From Enchytraeus crypticus (lineage: Eukaryota > Annelida > Clitellata > Enchytraeida > Enchytraeidae), in NCBI GenBank assembly GCA_905160935.1, contig CAJHZI010000370.1, positions 292,001 to 356,000 of the forward strand: 64,000 nt of DNA, in the 5' to 3' direction. The first letter of the stretch is position 1. The number at the start of each line of letters is the position of its first letter. Both the position numbers and the translations under genes were made by a program. The notes under the pieces are model-generated. The model saw only the letters and a program-made list of their open reading frames with translations, was not told the DNA's origin and did not search any database. Positions 10,145 through 20,966 of the stretch are shown piece after piece.

Positions 10145-10372
10145 TGAAGTTTTAAATGACAGATCCTGAGGTGAATTGAACTCTCGCGGGTTTGAATCCC
10201 AGCCGCGCTGATCTAAGAGTAAAATCTCGGACATTCACTGCAGGAATGGATATACGGAAAATGGACTAAATTGCGCTAATGGTTTAAACATGTGGTATTA
10301 AAAGTGATAGATATCGGCATAGTTGATCATTTCACTATAATGCGTGTTTACTTTACTTTTTTGGACCTTTCA
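10145..10372 (+). repeat. tRNA-derived SINE, family B, copy 1
   Basis: B box 'GGGTTTGAATCCCAG' with a body and tail ('gctgatctaagagtaaaatctc...acatgtggtattaaaagtg...atgcgtgtttactt'). The whole roughly 200-bp unit recurs inverted at 58960-59165; a diverged relative lies at 45385-45475. Confidence 0.75.
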
Positions 10373-11145
10373 CTTTGCAGAACACTAGAGAGATGATGAT
10401 GATGAGAGAGAGAGATGTTACCAGTGAGTTACTAGAGGCATCGAGTCTTCTGTTTAACACGTCGTCAGATGAGAAACTATAGATCTTAATTGATTAGTTG
10501 ATTAGATCCCATATTTAGTTCAACTGATTGATTTATTAGAACCCATACTTAGTTCAACTAGAATGCTATATGCAGTGCTGCATATTGGAGCGGCATACTA
10601 TTGTATAGTGTCTGCCAAAATAGCGTCTTACAAATTTGTTCTCACAAATTTTGCAAACTAGAAAGTTGTTGCAAATCTAGTATTTACTCTGTATGCTGAA
10701 CTATTTTTATTTAATTTAAAATGCATATGGGTGGTTTGGTGTTTATAAACACCGTGTCATCAAAAGATAATTATTAGAATTTTTTTTACTCAAAGGTCTC
10801 TAGTTTTGATTTATTTCAGACAGAATGGTCTTACAAATCTTCTTACCTTTCTGATCTCCTAATCCAATAGCAACTCTCTCGTAGGCTTCTTTCTTCCGAT
10901 GCCAAACTGCTCAAAATTTCTAATATTCTCATTTCGTGAGGTAGACGTTCATTTTCTTTCTCCGCTGCTACTGTTCTCTGCCTCCTGATCTTCGCTCATG
11001 TTCTACTACTTCCACTTTCTTTTGTAGGTTGAAAACACATCTCTTCGCACCATAGACTTTTTTCATCTTGCCTGACTGTTTTTTTGATCGTCGGACTGGC
11101 ACCGTTTACGATCTTTTTCTTTCTCTTCAGCACAGGTTTTTCAGA

Positions 11146-11260
11146 TCGGTTGGTGTGAATCGATGTGTAGTGACATGTGATGGGGTATGTCCCTGACATC
11201 ATCCTTGTGCGAAGCAACAGACGTTAAACTTTTATTGTTATTATTAGAAAAAGCTGCTCA
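11146..11260 (+). repeat. SINE tail, family A-like
   Basis: 'gtgtgaatcgatgtgtagtgac...tccctgacatcatccttgtgcgaagcaacagacgttaaac' followed by TTATTATTA. It closely matches 14762-14870 and shares its end with 15278-15345 and the family A copies. Confidence 0.6.
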
Positions 11261-11284
11261 GTTTAACGTCTATTCTCGTTCTAC

Positions 11285-11375
11285 GAGGGTATTCTTTGAG
11301 GCGGCTGAGATGAGACTCAAACACGTGGCCTGGACTCATAAGTGTTTTATCTGTCGTCCAACCGATACGAGTAGA
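11285..11375 (-). repeat. Possible tRNA-like SINE head
   Basis: The minus strand has 'ggttggacgacagata' and, about 35 nt later, 'gtgtttgagtctcatc' in A/B-box-like positions. The family is not matched elsewhere in the window. Confidence 0.25.
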
Positions 11376-11867
11376 CAGATTTATGATATTAAGCAGTCAT
11401 ATTGACTGATTTGTTGTCCTGATCCATTGCTTAATAATGGTATTTTTTGAATAAATTTATGCATTATATATTTGCTTCTATGTATGCTTTTCAATATTAC
11501 ATTGTAATGTAACATATTGTGTTTGGTTAATTGAATTATTATATAATGATTGTCTTTTAGACTGAATGATCCACAAGCTATTTAGTTTTGAAGGCTTTGA
11601 TCTAAAGACTATTAACGTGAACTGTTGAACTATTTTCTTTTGTTTATATAGTTATTGTTTCGAAATTGAACTTTTGAAAATGTTTAACTGTGGTTCGGTA
11701 GTAGATTTTTTGTCGTACCTTAGCTGATTGCGAATGATTACACAGGCAGCGGTTTCTTAGAAATCGTTATATGCACTTTATTAAATATTTCCTTATCAGT
11801 GACACAATCCTACTGATGTTCGTACTATCGTTTGATGCACGTCACATTAATTAATTGTGCCATCATC

Positions 11868-13215
11868 TCAACCAACAACCCCCAACACACAACTCAACCA
11901 TCAACCCTTACACACAACTCAACCATCAACCCTTACACACAACTCAACCATCAACCCTTACACACAACTCAACCATCAACCCTTACACACAACTCAACCA
12001 TCAACCCTTACACACAACTCAACCATCAACTCTCAACCATCAACGCACAACTCAACCATTAACCCTTACACACAACTCAACCGTCTACCCTTACACACAA
12101 CTCAACCATACACACAACTCAACCATCAACCCCTACACACAACTCAACCATCAACCCCTACACACAACTCAACCATCAACCCTTACACACAACTCAGCCA
12201 TCAACCCCTACACACAACTCAACCATCAACCCTTACACACAACTCAACCATCAACCCTTACACACAACTCAACCATCAACCCTACACACAACTCAACCAT
12301 CAACCCTTACACACAACTCAACCATCAACTCTTACGCACAACTCACACACATTAACCCTTACACACAACTCAACCGTCTACCCTTACACACAACTCAACC
12401 ATCAACCCCTACACACAACTCAACCATTACACAACTCAACTCAACACAACAACTCAACCGTCAACCTCATCAACCCTTACACACAACTCAGCACATCAAC
12501 CATCAACACACACTCAACCAGCAACCCTACACACAACTCAACCATCACCCTTACACACAACTCAACCATCAACCCTTACACACACTCAACCATCACCCTT
12601 ACACACACTCAACATCACCCCTACACACAACTCAACCATCAACCCTTACACACAACTCAACCATCAACTACACACAACTCAACCATTAACCCTTACACAC
12701 AACTCAACCGTCTACCCTTACACACAACTCAACCATCAACCCCTACACACAACTCAACCATCAACCCTTACACACAACTCAACCATCAACCCTTACACAC
12801 AACTCAACCATCAACGCACAACTCAACCATTAACCCTTACACACAACTCAACCGTCTACCCTTACACACAACTCAACCATCAACCCCTACACACAACTCA
12901 ACCATCAACCCTTACACACAACTCAACCATCAACTCTTACGCACAACTCAACCATTAACCCTTACACACAACTCAACCGTCTACCCTTACACACAACTCA
13001 ACCATCAACCCCTACACACAACTCAACCATCAACCCTTACACACAACTCAACCATCAACCCTTACAGACAACTCAACCATCAACCCCTACACACAATTCA
13101 ACCTTCAACCTCCTACACACAACTCAACCATCAATTACTACACACAACTCAACCATCAATTACTACGTGCAACCCCACCAACAATCCGTACACACAACCC
13201 TACCATCAACCCTTA
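11868..13215 (+). repeat. 25-bp minisatellite, about 1.35 kb
   Basis: Tandem copies of a 25-bp unit, 'caaccatcaacccttacacacaact' in three readable parts: CAACCATCAA, CCCTTACACA, CACAACT (sharing edges). Variants include 'cgtctaccc', 'ccctac' and deletions near 12400-12600. Three long overlapping open frames run through it only because the unit lacks stops; they are not genes. One strand is almost free of G. Confidence 0.97.
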
Positions 13216-13329
13216 CACTTCACTTTTTACTACTTCTCTTCTCTTCAGTGGACTGTCAAGTGGCTGGTTCAAGGTACATATTCATACTCAAATTCTGCTT
13301 TGTCACTCCTTAGGTCGACAAGTTAATCC

Positions 13330-13378
13330 CTTCACAAAGGCTATGCCTTATCCATACATTATGTAGCCTATAGCTTGG
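13330..13378 (-). repeat. Dispersed repeat, inverted copy of 9955-10050
   Basis: 'ggctatgccttatccatacattatgtagcctatagctt' is the near reverse complement of the segment around 10000-10040. The following 13379-13640 looks unique; its open frames on both strands overlap and are not convincing genes. Confidence 0.5.
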
Positions 13379-13640
13379 GAAAAGTACGGCAACTGAGGTG
13401 ATTTCCCTCTGCCTTCCTCAGTTAGATGGATTAATTGCCATTTAATCCTGGGGAAATATTTCATGGTGAGGTTGGTCCCATCTTGACATCCTCAGCTCCT
13501 GCCCTAGTCGCCTCTTACGTACTCGCAGCAGATTGTTTGCGGCTGCCCTATTTTGCAGTGGTTCAACCACACCCGAGAACAACACGGAGAATTTTTTACT
13601 ACTATGATGTGGAAAATTTCTTGGAATCTGCGACTCATTA

Positions 13641-14760
13641 AATATTAGCATAGTATTACGATACAGCAAAACTCTTTTGTTGCTGCTCATGGTCGTTCTC
13701 CATTGTGGTTTAATCCAGTTAGTTCTGTGAAATCGCGAGTGGCATCTCTAAATGTACTAAAAAAATTTAAGTTGGTTAGAAATTAAAGTAGGTAACTATC
13801 TAGTCAGTCATTTTGTTTGAGTTCTACTAATTTTTTGAAAACAACGGAAACTAGGTTAAACAGTTAATTGAACTGCTGTAGATTTTTTCATTTGGTATTC
13901 TCCTTTCTTACTGCATACAGATATAATTGTCTAATTCCCTTTTTATACAAGTACATGTAATTTCACCAGTGACATAGAGGATGCTTTGCTATTGTAATAT
14001 GACTAGTAATTGTATCCGATGTTATTAACTTATTACGTTTGTAGTAAATATACACAATAATAAAGCATTTTAAGTACAAAGGAGGCTCGTCTATTTCACT
14101 ACTAAATAATGGCAGTGTGTTGTCTTTTAAATTCATTGACATGAATAAGTAACATCTTGTTGTATATACTATATAGTAAATATCCTATTGCTTTTTAAGG
14201 CAGGCGTGACAGTGGTATGAATTACTATTTTATACTAATTTAGAATTTAAGTAGTTTTACTTTAAAGTAATTAAATCTATTTATATTTCAGTACTTCTGA
14301 AATGGAACTATTAGTTCAGGATTAAACTACGTTAAATTTATGTAACTATTCTTATTTGTATATTCAGAGGGCTGTTCTAACCATTTTAATAATGCATAAT
14401 TAGCTGTTTTATTTTTGGGATACACTATTGATATCCCTGTGATGCTTCATATTGATTTCTAATCCCGACCCTAGTTAAATTGGGATTCAAGGGAAGATGA
14501 TGCGCATTGGACACGAAGGCCTTTCCATATTGGCTGCTATGACATCATTTAATCAACATCTAATAAGGTGGATGATTCTATTCCAGAACATAATTTCTCC
14601 ACAATTTCTATATAACATGCGAAACTGCTTATGCAGCTTACATGTTTGAAACCGATATTAAATTAGTTCTTAGTAAATTTCTGTTAGTAACTCAAAACAA
14701 ATAATAAGATAGCTTATTTTTCTGAGTAAAGTTTAAAATTAAATTCACATGTTTTTTACA
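13641..14760. other. Intergenic, no gene seen
   Basis: AT-rich sequence. A short dispersed segment at about 14466-14500 ('cctagttaaattgggattcaagggaagatgatg') recurs at about 51983-52017. Nothing else was recognised. Confidence 0.45.
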
Positions 14761-14761
14761 G

Positions 14762-14870
14762 ATAGTTTGGGGTGAATCGATTTGTAGTGACAAGTGATGG
14801 GGACGTCCCTGACATCATCCTTGTATGAGGAAACGGACTTTAAACCTTTATGATTATTATTATTATTAGA
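14762..14870 (+). repeat. SINE tail, family A-like
   Basis: Near-identical in order to 11146-11260: 'gtgaatcgatttgtagtgac', 'gtccctgacatcatccttg', 'gaaacggactttaaac', then (ATT)n. Confidence 0.6.
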
Positions 14871-14906
14871 CTAATCATCAAGTATTAAGATTTTTCTAAA
14901 TGCACA

Positions 14907-15132
14907 GACTTCCTATGTTGCCTGGGCTTACTATGTGTTGAAGTCAGAAAGTTGTCAGAGAAACGGGAAAGAGCTTGATGCCATCATGAACAATTCTCTC
15001 TTGTCGCGTGAGATAACGTACCTTCTGCGAAGATTCATATATTTTGTTGATCACGCGAGTGCAGCTTCTGTGAAAACTTCATCTGACAATGAGAACACTG
15101 AAAGGGTCTCTCCTGGAGATGAACAGATGTAA
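14907..15132 (+). CDS. Candidate orphan terminal exon
   Basis: An open frame begins at an acceptor-like 'tttctaaatgcacag' and runs about 75 codons to TAA 15130-15132. It has a Leu/Ile/Arg/Phe-rich helical-looking segment ('REITYLLRRFIYFVDHAS') and a Ser/Glu-rich end, and its composition looks coding. No family is recognised, and no partner exon is visible nearby. It lies between two SINE tails. It could equally be a chance open frame. Confidence 0.3.
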
Positions 15133-15277
15133 TATGCTGTTTGAGACTGCCTATCTATGAGAAACTAGAATGACTGAAAATAGAACAATGGTGTCGCTAC
15201 TCCCTTAGAGTCTTTGTCTACTCATACAGTCGTCATTGTGTGGTGTTTTGGCGTATGTTTGTGCAGAGTCTGCAAGA

Positions 15278-15345
15278 AACGTCCCTGACATTGCCTTATG
15301 GCGAGGAATCGAACTTTAAATTCTTATTGATTGATGGATTACTCT
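15278..15345 (+). repeat. SINE tail, family A-like
   Basis: 'acgtccctgacattgcc..atggcgaggaatcgaactttaaattcttatt' matches the ends at 11200-11245 and 14803-14855. Confidence 0.5.
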
Positions 15346-15498
15346 TGCTAATGTACAGCTGAAATATGGAGTTTGAGATGGTGGCTATATTTAGGATTAG
15401 AACTAATTAAGTCGCACTGTGCTCAGCTGCTTTTTTTAAAATACAATATTACAAATATTAACTACATTTTTAAATACAATATTACAATATTAACTATT

Positions 15499-16912
15499 AA
15501 AAGCTATCGTAAACTCTCCTCCATCAATATTTCTTTATTTTCTGCCGATATTATAGCTTCTTCATTATATTCCAGTCCAACTTCAACTGTTGCTAATTTT
15601 ACACAACAATTTCACTCTGTGATTTCGTCTTTATTAAACAAGCACGCTCCTCTCTTAACTATTTCTTGTCGCTCCAATCCTAGGAAACCCTTTATTTCTG
15701 ATGAAATTCTCGTGCAAAAATCTTTCGTTCCAAACTAGAATCTCAATATAGGAGAGATAAGAAAAATCCTCCTGAAATGCAAAACCCCACGAGCAAGGCT
15801 AACTACGTTAAACAACGTAAGTTAGTTGATGATATGATCTCCTCCGCCAAGAGTTCTTACTTTAAGAACTTGATCTTGCAGAATCAAAACTGCCCCAAAA
15901 AACTTTGGGGAACCCTCGATTCACTGATTGGTCGCACTATCCCCAAGTCTCTTCCAAATTCCAATTCTCCGTCAACTCTTGCCAGCAATTTTCTTAATTT
16001 CTTTGATGACAAAATTACCAGACTCTGTTCTTCTATTCCTCTCTGTCCGGAGACTATTTCATATCCGTCTAGGCCAAATCCTCCTCTGCTGTTAAATTTT
16101 AAACCTGCTTCTCTTGAAGAAATCCGTCATTTAATACTCTGCTCTACCGACTCATCTTGCTCGCTAGATGCCATTCCAACCAAACTACTTAAATCTTGCA
16201 TTGATGCCCTCCTACCTCCAATTACCCATGTGGTTAATCTTTCACTTTCTGAAGGAATTTTTCCATCTACTTTTAAAAGTGCTGTTGTTTCTCCTCTGCT
16301 TAAAAAGCAATCACTTCCTAAAGATGATCTTTCTGGCTATCGTCCCTTTTCCAACTTAAATTTCATTTCCAAAATCTTGGAAAAAATAATCTGCACTCGC
16401 TTATGTAGCCATCTCGAATCTTTTCCTTCTCTATCTTGTTTCCAATCTGCATCTCGAAAGCTTCACTCCACTGAAACTGCCTTACTCAGCATTCATAATG
16501 ACCTTTGCTTAGCCTTAAACTCTCAAAAGGTATCAGCCCTTGTACTACTTGATCTTTCGGCTGCCTTCGACACCATCGATCATAACATTCTTACCAGTAG
16601 ACTTAAAACGTGCTTTGGTATCTCTGATTCCGCTTTCTCTCTGATCTCCTCCTATCTTTCTGGTCGCAATCAATCTGTTATTATAGACAATGAACGCTCC
16701 CCTGAACTACCTCTTCTTCGTGGTGTGCCCCAAGGATCTGTACTTGGACCTTTTCTTTTTTCCCTCTACACTACCCCACTCAGTTATGTTTTAGACAATG
16801 CTTCAATAAAATTTCATTTCTATGCTGATGATACTCAACTGTACATCTCATTTTCTAGCTCAGATTCTGACTTGAAATTGCAACATCTTTCATCTATTCG
16901 TGACAAAGTATA
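15499..16912 (+). pseudogene. L2/CR1-like LINE, linker and reverse transcriptase, cut by the Polinton
   Basis: A frameshifted frame (15499-15738, then 15744-16912) encodes the region after the endonuclease ('SSLLNKHAPL') and much of a reverse transcriptase: 'LSGYRPFSNLNFISKILEKI', 'VLLDLSAAFDTIDH' (motif A, catalytic Asp present), 'GVPQGSVLGPFLF' and 'FYADDTQLY' (motif C, YADD). It breaks off just after motif C, at 16912, where the Polinton begins with AG. The rest of the RT is not found downstream in this orientation. The style matches the L2/CR1 group of the Jockey superfamily; the endonuclease fragment at 48840-49930 looks like the same family. Confidence 0.85.
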
Positions 16913-17240
16913 AGTAGTAGAATAATTACTTGTTTGGGACAAAATCGCCGTTTTAAGGCAAATTTATACATCACCATGTTTATTTTAAGACAAAATAGCC
17001 TTTTCTGCCTTGAGCATAACTTGATCTGCTGTACTGTGCAGCTGAAAGTTTAATGATTAAACTGCTGGAAAAACCCCAGTCACAAAATGAAGCTAACCGA
17101 CGGCCGCTCAGCTGCTGTAAATAACATTGTATGTAAAGCGAAAGTAAAAGCCCACATATATATTCCTATATACAAAAGCTGATATAGTTTTAATGGTATA
17201 TTTACTATCTAATCAATCAAATGATTGTAACTCTAAAACA
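16913..17240 (+). repeat. Polinton left terminal region
   Basis: It begins AGTAGTAGAATAATTACTTG and is repeated almost identically at 36276-36600. The inverted partner expected at the right end is absent from the window. It contains a GC-rich patch 'cgacggccgctcagctgctg'. The preceding 6 bp (16907-16912, agtata) would be the target duplication, but its partner is lost. Confidence 0.85.
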
Positions 17241-17248
17241 CCCATCAA

Positions 17249-17623
17249 TTATCTTTCCATCGTTTTTAGCAAAATACATTGTATGATGGTTTGTTGCTTA
17301 CCAGCTTCATACATAGATTTGTATAGTGTAACTTCGCCGTTTTCTGTATTTTCCAACCTTACACGTTTTGGATTAGTTATTATAGTTAATAAGCGCTCAA
17401 ATTTCGGGTCTATCACTTTGTTTGGGTCTACCTCTTTTGGTAGATATTTTCTAGGTCTTCCTTTTTTTCTTTTAGTCTCCGCTTCTTCCTTTGGTGGGTC
17501 CATTTTTAATAGTCCATTTTCAAACGCTAAAAATAACAATTCTATTTTTCTTGATTTTTCAGGCAGTTTAATTCCAGCATTGATCAACATTTGCTTCAAC
17601 TGTTTCACCGTTTGAGGTTCCAT
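17249..17623 (-). CDS. SAP-domain and AT-hook protein of the Polinton
   Basis: This is an intact 124-residue frame on the minus strand, starting inside a TATATAAAATGG context. Residues 4-37 fit a SAP motif ('LKQMLINAGIKLPEKSRKIE'), a DNA-binding helix pair. Residues 49-62 hold a classic AT-hook, 'KRKKGRPRKYLP', with the GRP core between basic residues. The rest is basic and unrecognised. A frameshifted copy lies at 36660-36997 in the second Polinton end. Being next to the terminus and reading outward, it could be a DNA-binding or chromatin factor of the element. The function is inferred from motifs only. Confidence 0.75.
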   Translation of the reverse strand: MEPQTVKQLKQMLINAGIKLPEKSRKIELLFLAFENGLLKMDPPKEEAETKRKKGRPRKYLPKEVDPNKVIDPKFERLLTIITNPKRVRLENTENGEVTLYKSMYEAGKQQTIIQCILLKTMER

Positions 17624-17843
17624 TTTATATATGTAGAAAAATAAATTTAAACCAAAAAAATTAATATTTTATTTTAAAGTTGTCTACTTTAATTTAATTA
17701 TGTTTGCAAGTTCATAGAATGAGTACCTTCGCGTATCATAGCTGAACTTTCAGCAGCTGCTGAAAGTTACTTGCTAATGCGCGTTGTTTACAGCGTGCAG
17801 TCTCCTTACCAGGCTGCAGCAGTCGCCCGCAGTCTCTGCTGCC

Positions 17844-17854
17844 TTATATAAAAG
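17844..17854 (+). promoter_or_regulatory. TATA-like box upstream of the Polinton gene at 17923
   Basis: 'TATATAAAAG' lies about 70-80 nt before ATG 17923, after a CAG/CTG-rich stretch (17748-17843) with short palindromes such as 'cagcagctgctg'. A second TATA-like 'CTATATAAGG' at 19057-19067 precedes the membrane-protein gene. Confidence 0.4.
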
Positions 17855-17922
17855 TTGATATCCTACTAACGTGCCACGTTGCACGTTAGATCAGTACACA
17901 TGTACATTACGATACTGCAAAG

Positions 17923-18600
17923 ATGACTAGATTTATTAGTACAATAGAACAAAATGATTTTGTAAAGGATACTCAAGAGCTACATCGTTTTATGATGGAA
18001 TCAATACCAGTGGAAAAATGAGACTCGGTTTTGACTAAAGGAAACAGTTATATGAGAAAGTGGACAAAAATCTTTGACGTAAGTACAGAATCTGGTATTG
18101 ATACGGAACTTATGGTTCAAAATGAGCAAGTTAGAATCCGTAAATGCTACAAAGAGCTTAAAGAGAGTTTGGTTACTTAAAAAGGAGTAGGGACTAATAA
18201 AAAATATGTTCAGCCAAGCAACGTGGAAGATCGTTTGATCATGATCAAATCGCTAAAGAGAGAGGAAAGAGGTAAGCTTGCAGACACTAGGTTAATCCAA
18301 TTTCAAATTGGATTAACGCTATACAATCTGAAAGTTTACACAAAGACAATGAAAATGTTCCAAATGATGGCTAAAAGGGTAGGATATTCAGTGTCCTACG
18401 CCTACAAATTGATTAAACTGCATAACATATGTGTGACGTTTCCATCGATGAAGCATACAACAATTCCTCTGCAAAAGCTCTTGGATAACTATGAGGATAT
18501 GCTGGAATTTATTGAAGGAGACATCCACATATGGGCTCCTCCACCGAATCCTTCAACACCGCCAGTTTTTGACCCTATTCCATCAACATCCGGAACCTAA
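17923..18600 (+). pseudogene. Polinton protein of unknown function, two in-frame stops
   Basis: From ATG 17923 one frame of 226 codons runs to TAA 18598-18600, broken only by TGA 18019-18021 and TAA 18178-18180. The middle is basic and helical ('LIMIKSLKREERGKLADTRL'), and the end is Pro/Ser-rich. No family is recognised. Keeping a single frame despite two stops suggests recent loss. Its place between the SAP gene and the membrane protein is the only clue to its role. Confidence 0.6.
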
Positions 18601-18822
18601 TTTCTTCGCTGTACCTAATTGTCAAAAGTCCTCTAACATTGAAAAAGAGGCAGTTAGTCTACTTTCTGGTTACCTGCTCATTTTATATTGGGTAACAGTT
18701 AATATATTGGCTGCTTCATAAAAGAACTACAGTTTAGAACTACAGTCTATATGTATATAGAAATATGCACGTAGGGTTTTTACTTTCACTTTCCACATAA
18801 CATTTATTTCCAGCTGCTACAG

Positions 18823-18890
18823 CAGAGTCTCCTTCACGAGACTGCTTCAACAGCAGAGTCTCCTTCACGAGACTCTGCTTCAACAGCCGT
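18823..18890 (+). repeat. Short tandem repeat in the Polinton spacer
   Basis: 'acagcagagtctccttcac' and the following bases occur twice about 27 bp apart, with the internal palindrome 'agagtctc...gagactct'. It lies in the non-coding spacer 18601-19270 among CAG/CTG motifs and may be regulatory. The rest of the spacer has no gene. Confidence 0.7.
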
Positions 18891-19270
18891 CGATCTAGCT
18901 GTGATTTTAACTTTAGTGTTTTCCAGCAGTTCAGTTATTATAAAGCTCCAGCTGCACAGCTTGTAGGTTACAGTAGAGTCTTTTCAGAGGAGACCAGTAA
19001 ACAAGATGAGCTGCAGCTGCGTGATACTGAGTCGGCTGTCAGTAATAATGCAAAACCCTATATAAGGTCCATAACATGACGGGCATCAAGTGTCAAATGA
19101 AATTTAAAAAGTGAGTAAATGACTCCATATTGAAATTCGTATAATGAAATCAATAGAATAATCCGAATCTTAAATCAGATCTGGTTAAAATAAATAAAGT
19201 CCGTAAAGGACAGGCAGCTTATAACGTTATATGTTTGTAGACTTAATAAAATTAACTATGCATAATAAAA

Positions 19271-19691
19271 ATGTCAGACACCATCGATGGCATGTCGCTT
19301 TCAAATAAATTGAAAGTATTTTTAACTAGGAAGCTTGAAGAAAGGCAAGCTACTGTAAAAAAAGTTGAAACGAAAAAGGACAATTATAAAGACAATTTCC
19401 TACACAGCCACAGTTAGTTCTATCGTAATTTCAACAGTACTGGCTGTAACAGCAATCGCTGTCGCAATCCCACCTATCGCTATTATAGTTTTGTCGACTA
19501 CAAGCGGCATATTATCAGCAATCAGCGTTAAATTCTATTTTCAAGATAAAGTAATAAACTAAATACATAAATTGAAAAACTGAATAAGCTTATTAAGCTT
19601 ATTGAATAAGCTTAAAGTACGATTTTGTTGTCAGTTGTAATGGAAATCTTATCGAGGCAGCCTATAATCAGATTATTTCTGAATTCACATA
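19271..19691 (+). pseudogene. Small Polinton membrane protein, frameshifted
   Basis: It starts at ATG 19271 with a charged helix ('NKLKVFLTRKLEERQA'). A frameshift near 19365 leads to two hydrophobic segments ('SSIVISTVLAVTAIAVAIPP' and 'IAIIVLSTTSGILSAISVKF'). A further frameshift gives a C-terminal 'VVSCNGNLIEAAYNQIISEF'. These three parts in this order match a short conserved protein known from many Polintons. Two membrane spans and a coiled N-terminus suggest a virion or host-membrane protein. The role is unproven. Confidence 0.65.
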
Positions 19692-19746
19692 AAAATTCGT
19701 TAAAACATTTATTAACGATTTTAAATATCGCAATTTACGGCTACGC

Positions 19747-20019
19747 TTACATCACAAACTTTATTAGCAGAGAATCTGAAACGTAATGTAATCCCAAATC
19801 AACAAACGTTAAATTTTTTCCTAATATTAATTTCAAGTCTGAATTCTTTCGATCTGAGTCTAGATCTATTACAAGTTTCGAAATAAATTGCCTAATTTTC
19901 AATAAAGGTGTACCCTCTTCAGGTGTTGCTATTAATTTAGCACGAACTAGATATATTTCCAACTCACCACACATATTTCTCGGTAGTTCTTCAATTGCTG
20001 ATATAAGTAAACATTTCAA
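19747..20019 (-). pseudogene. Polinton minus-strand gene, C-terminal fragment
   Basis: An open frame of 90 codons on the minus strand lies downstream of the fibre-like gene (20314-20966) and is separated from it by a rearranged inverted repeat. Its first 25 residues are also encoded, in inverse, at about 20235-20310. It probably belongs to the same gene or its neighbour. No domain was recognised. Confidence 0.45.
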
Positions 20020-20315
20020 ATCAGTCGTAAAAACTGAAAGAATTCCTTCGATGTCAATTCTGACATCAGTCGTAAAAACTGAAAGAATTCCTTCGATGTC
20101 AATTCTGACATCGAAGGAATTCTTTCAGTTTTTACGACTGATTTGAAATGTTTACTTACATCAATTTGTTTACTTACATCAATTCCTTCGATGTCAATTC
20201 TGACATCGAAGGAATTCTTTCAGTTTTTACGACTGATTTGAAATGTTTACTTACATCAGCAATTGAAGAACTACCGAGAAATATGTTTGGTGAGTTGGAA
20301 ATATATCTAGTTTCT
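19945..20315. repeat. Nested inverted duplication in the Polinton
   Basis: The segment 19945-20053 reappears as its reverse complement at 20207-20315, and shorter arms ('gaaggaattctttcagtttt' and inverse) occur twice more between 20054 and 20206. The result is a complex cruciform-like palindrome. It splits the minus-strand gene and duplicates part of its coding sequence. Confidence 0.9.
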
Positions 20316-20966
20316 ATGTTTCTTCACTATTATATTTAGTATTTTCAAAAGTAATATTTTGCAACTGATTGTATTTCGTAAGAAATATTTCGCCGTATTT
20401 AATTCGCAGGTCTTGTTCTATGGAATATATTGATATAATGGTCAATACATAAGAACAAATAGCCATTAATTTCTTCAAATCAACATTATCTTTCATGCTC
20501 GCAATCTGTAGATATTTTTTGTTTAGCGCATCATATCTTTCACTTTGGAAACCGACATTAAAAATTAAATTATGCTTCATATCTAAATCTCTGTTCATTG
20601 AACCACCATTCACACTGAGTTTCGTATCAATATTGTCCTGTAGAGCAAAGTCACTAGCAACTACGTTTTGTTCGACTTCCTTTAGGATATCTTCTTTTTT
20701 AAATTTTCACCAAATTCGTTAACATAACGGTCGCAGTACACCTTTCTGATGACATCCACATCACTTTCTGGAGGATGTTTAACATTTAAAATTCTATTGT
20801 TGTTCATATTAATGTCTCCAGGGATTTCTCCTCCAGTTTTGTTAATTTTTATACTGTCGAGTTTATCAACAAGAGTGACAATAGGCCTGAAAACTGAATC
20901 TACATGCTCCATCAAATCACCAGTTGTTGAATGCGATTTGCCACCAGTTTTCGATATAGTACTCAT
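20314..20966 (-). pseudogene. Fibre-like or tail-spike-like Polinton protein, frameshifted
   Basis: Two frames, 20966-20682 and 20613-20314, are linked by a frameshift near 20690. Each carries a repeat of the form 'GG.i.gDiNMNNNRILNV' followed by a segment like 'PPESDVDVIRKVY'. Such G-D-[IL]-[DN]-M-x-x repeats are typical of trimeric phage fibre and adhesin proteins, and similar proteins occur in Polintons. It is likely a virion surface protein. The start ATG 20964-20966 sits in a TATATAAAATG motif and diverges from the next gene with a gap of only 33 bp. Confidence 0.6.

Noticed and set aside
11832-13326. Three long overlapping open frames (up to 489 codons) in the 25-bp array
   Set aside because: All arise because the repeat unit lacks stops in every plus frame; the product is pure repeat.
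13435-13690. Small genes on both strands
   Set aside because: The frames overlap each other antisense, are short, and have no recognisable content.
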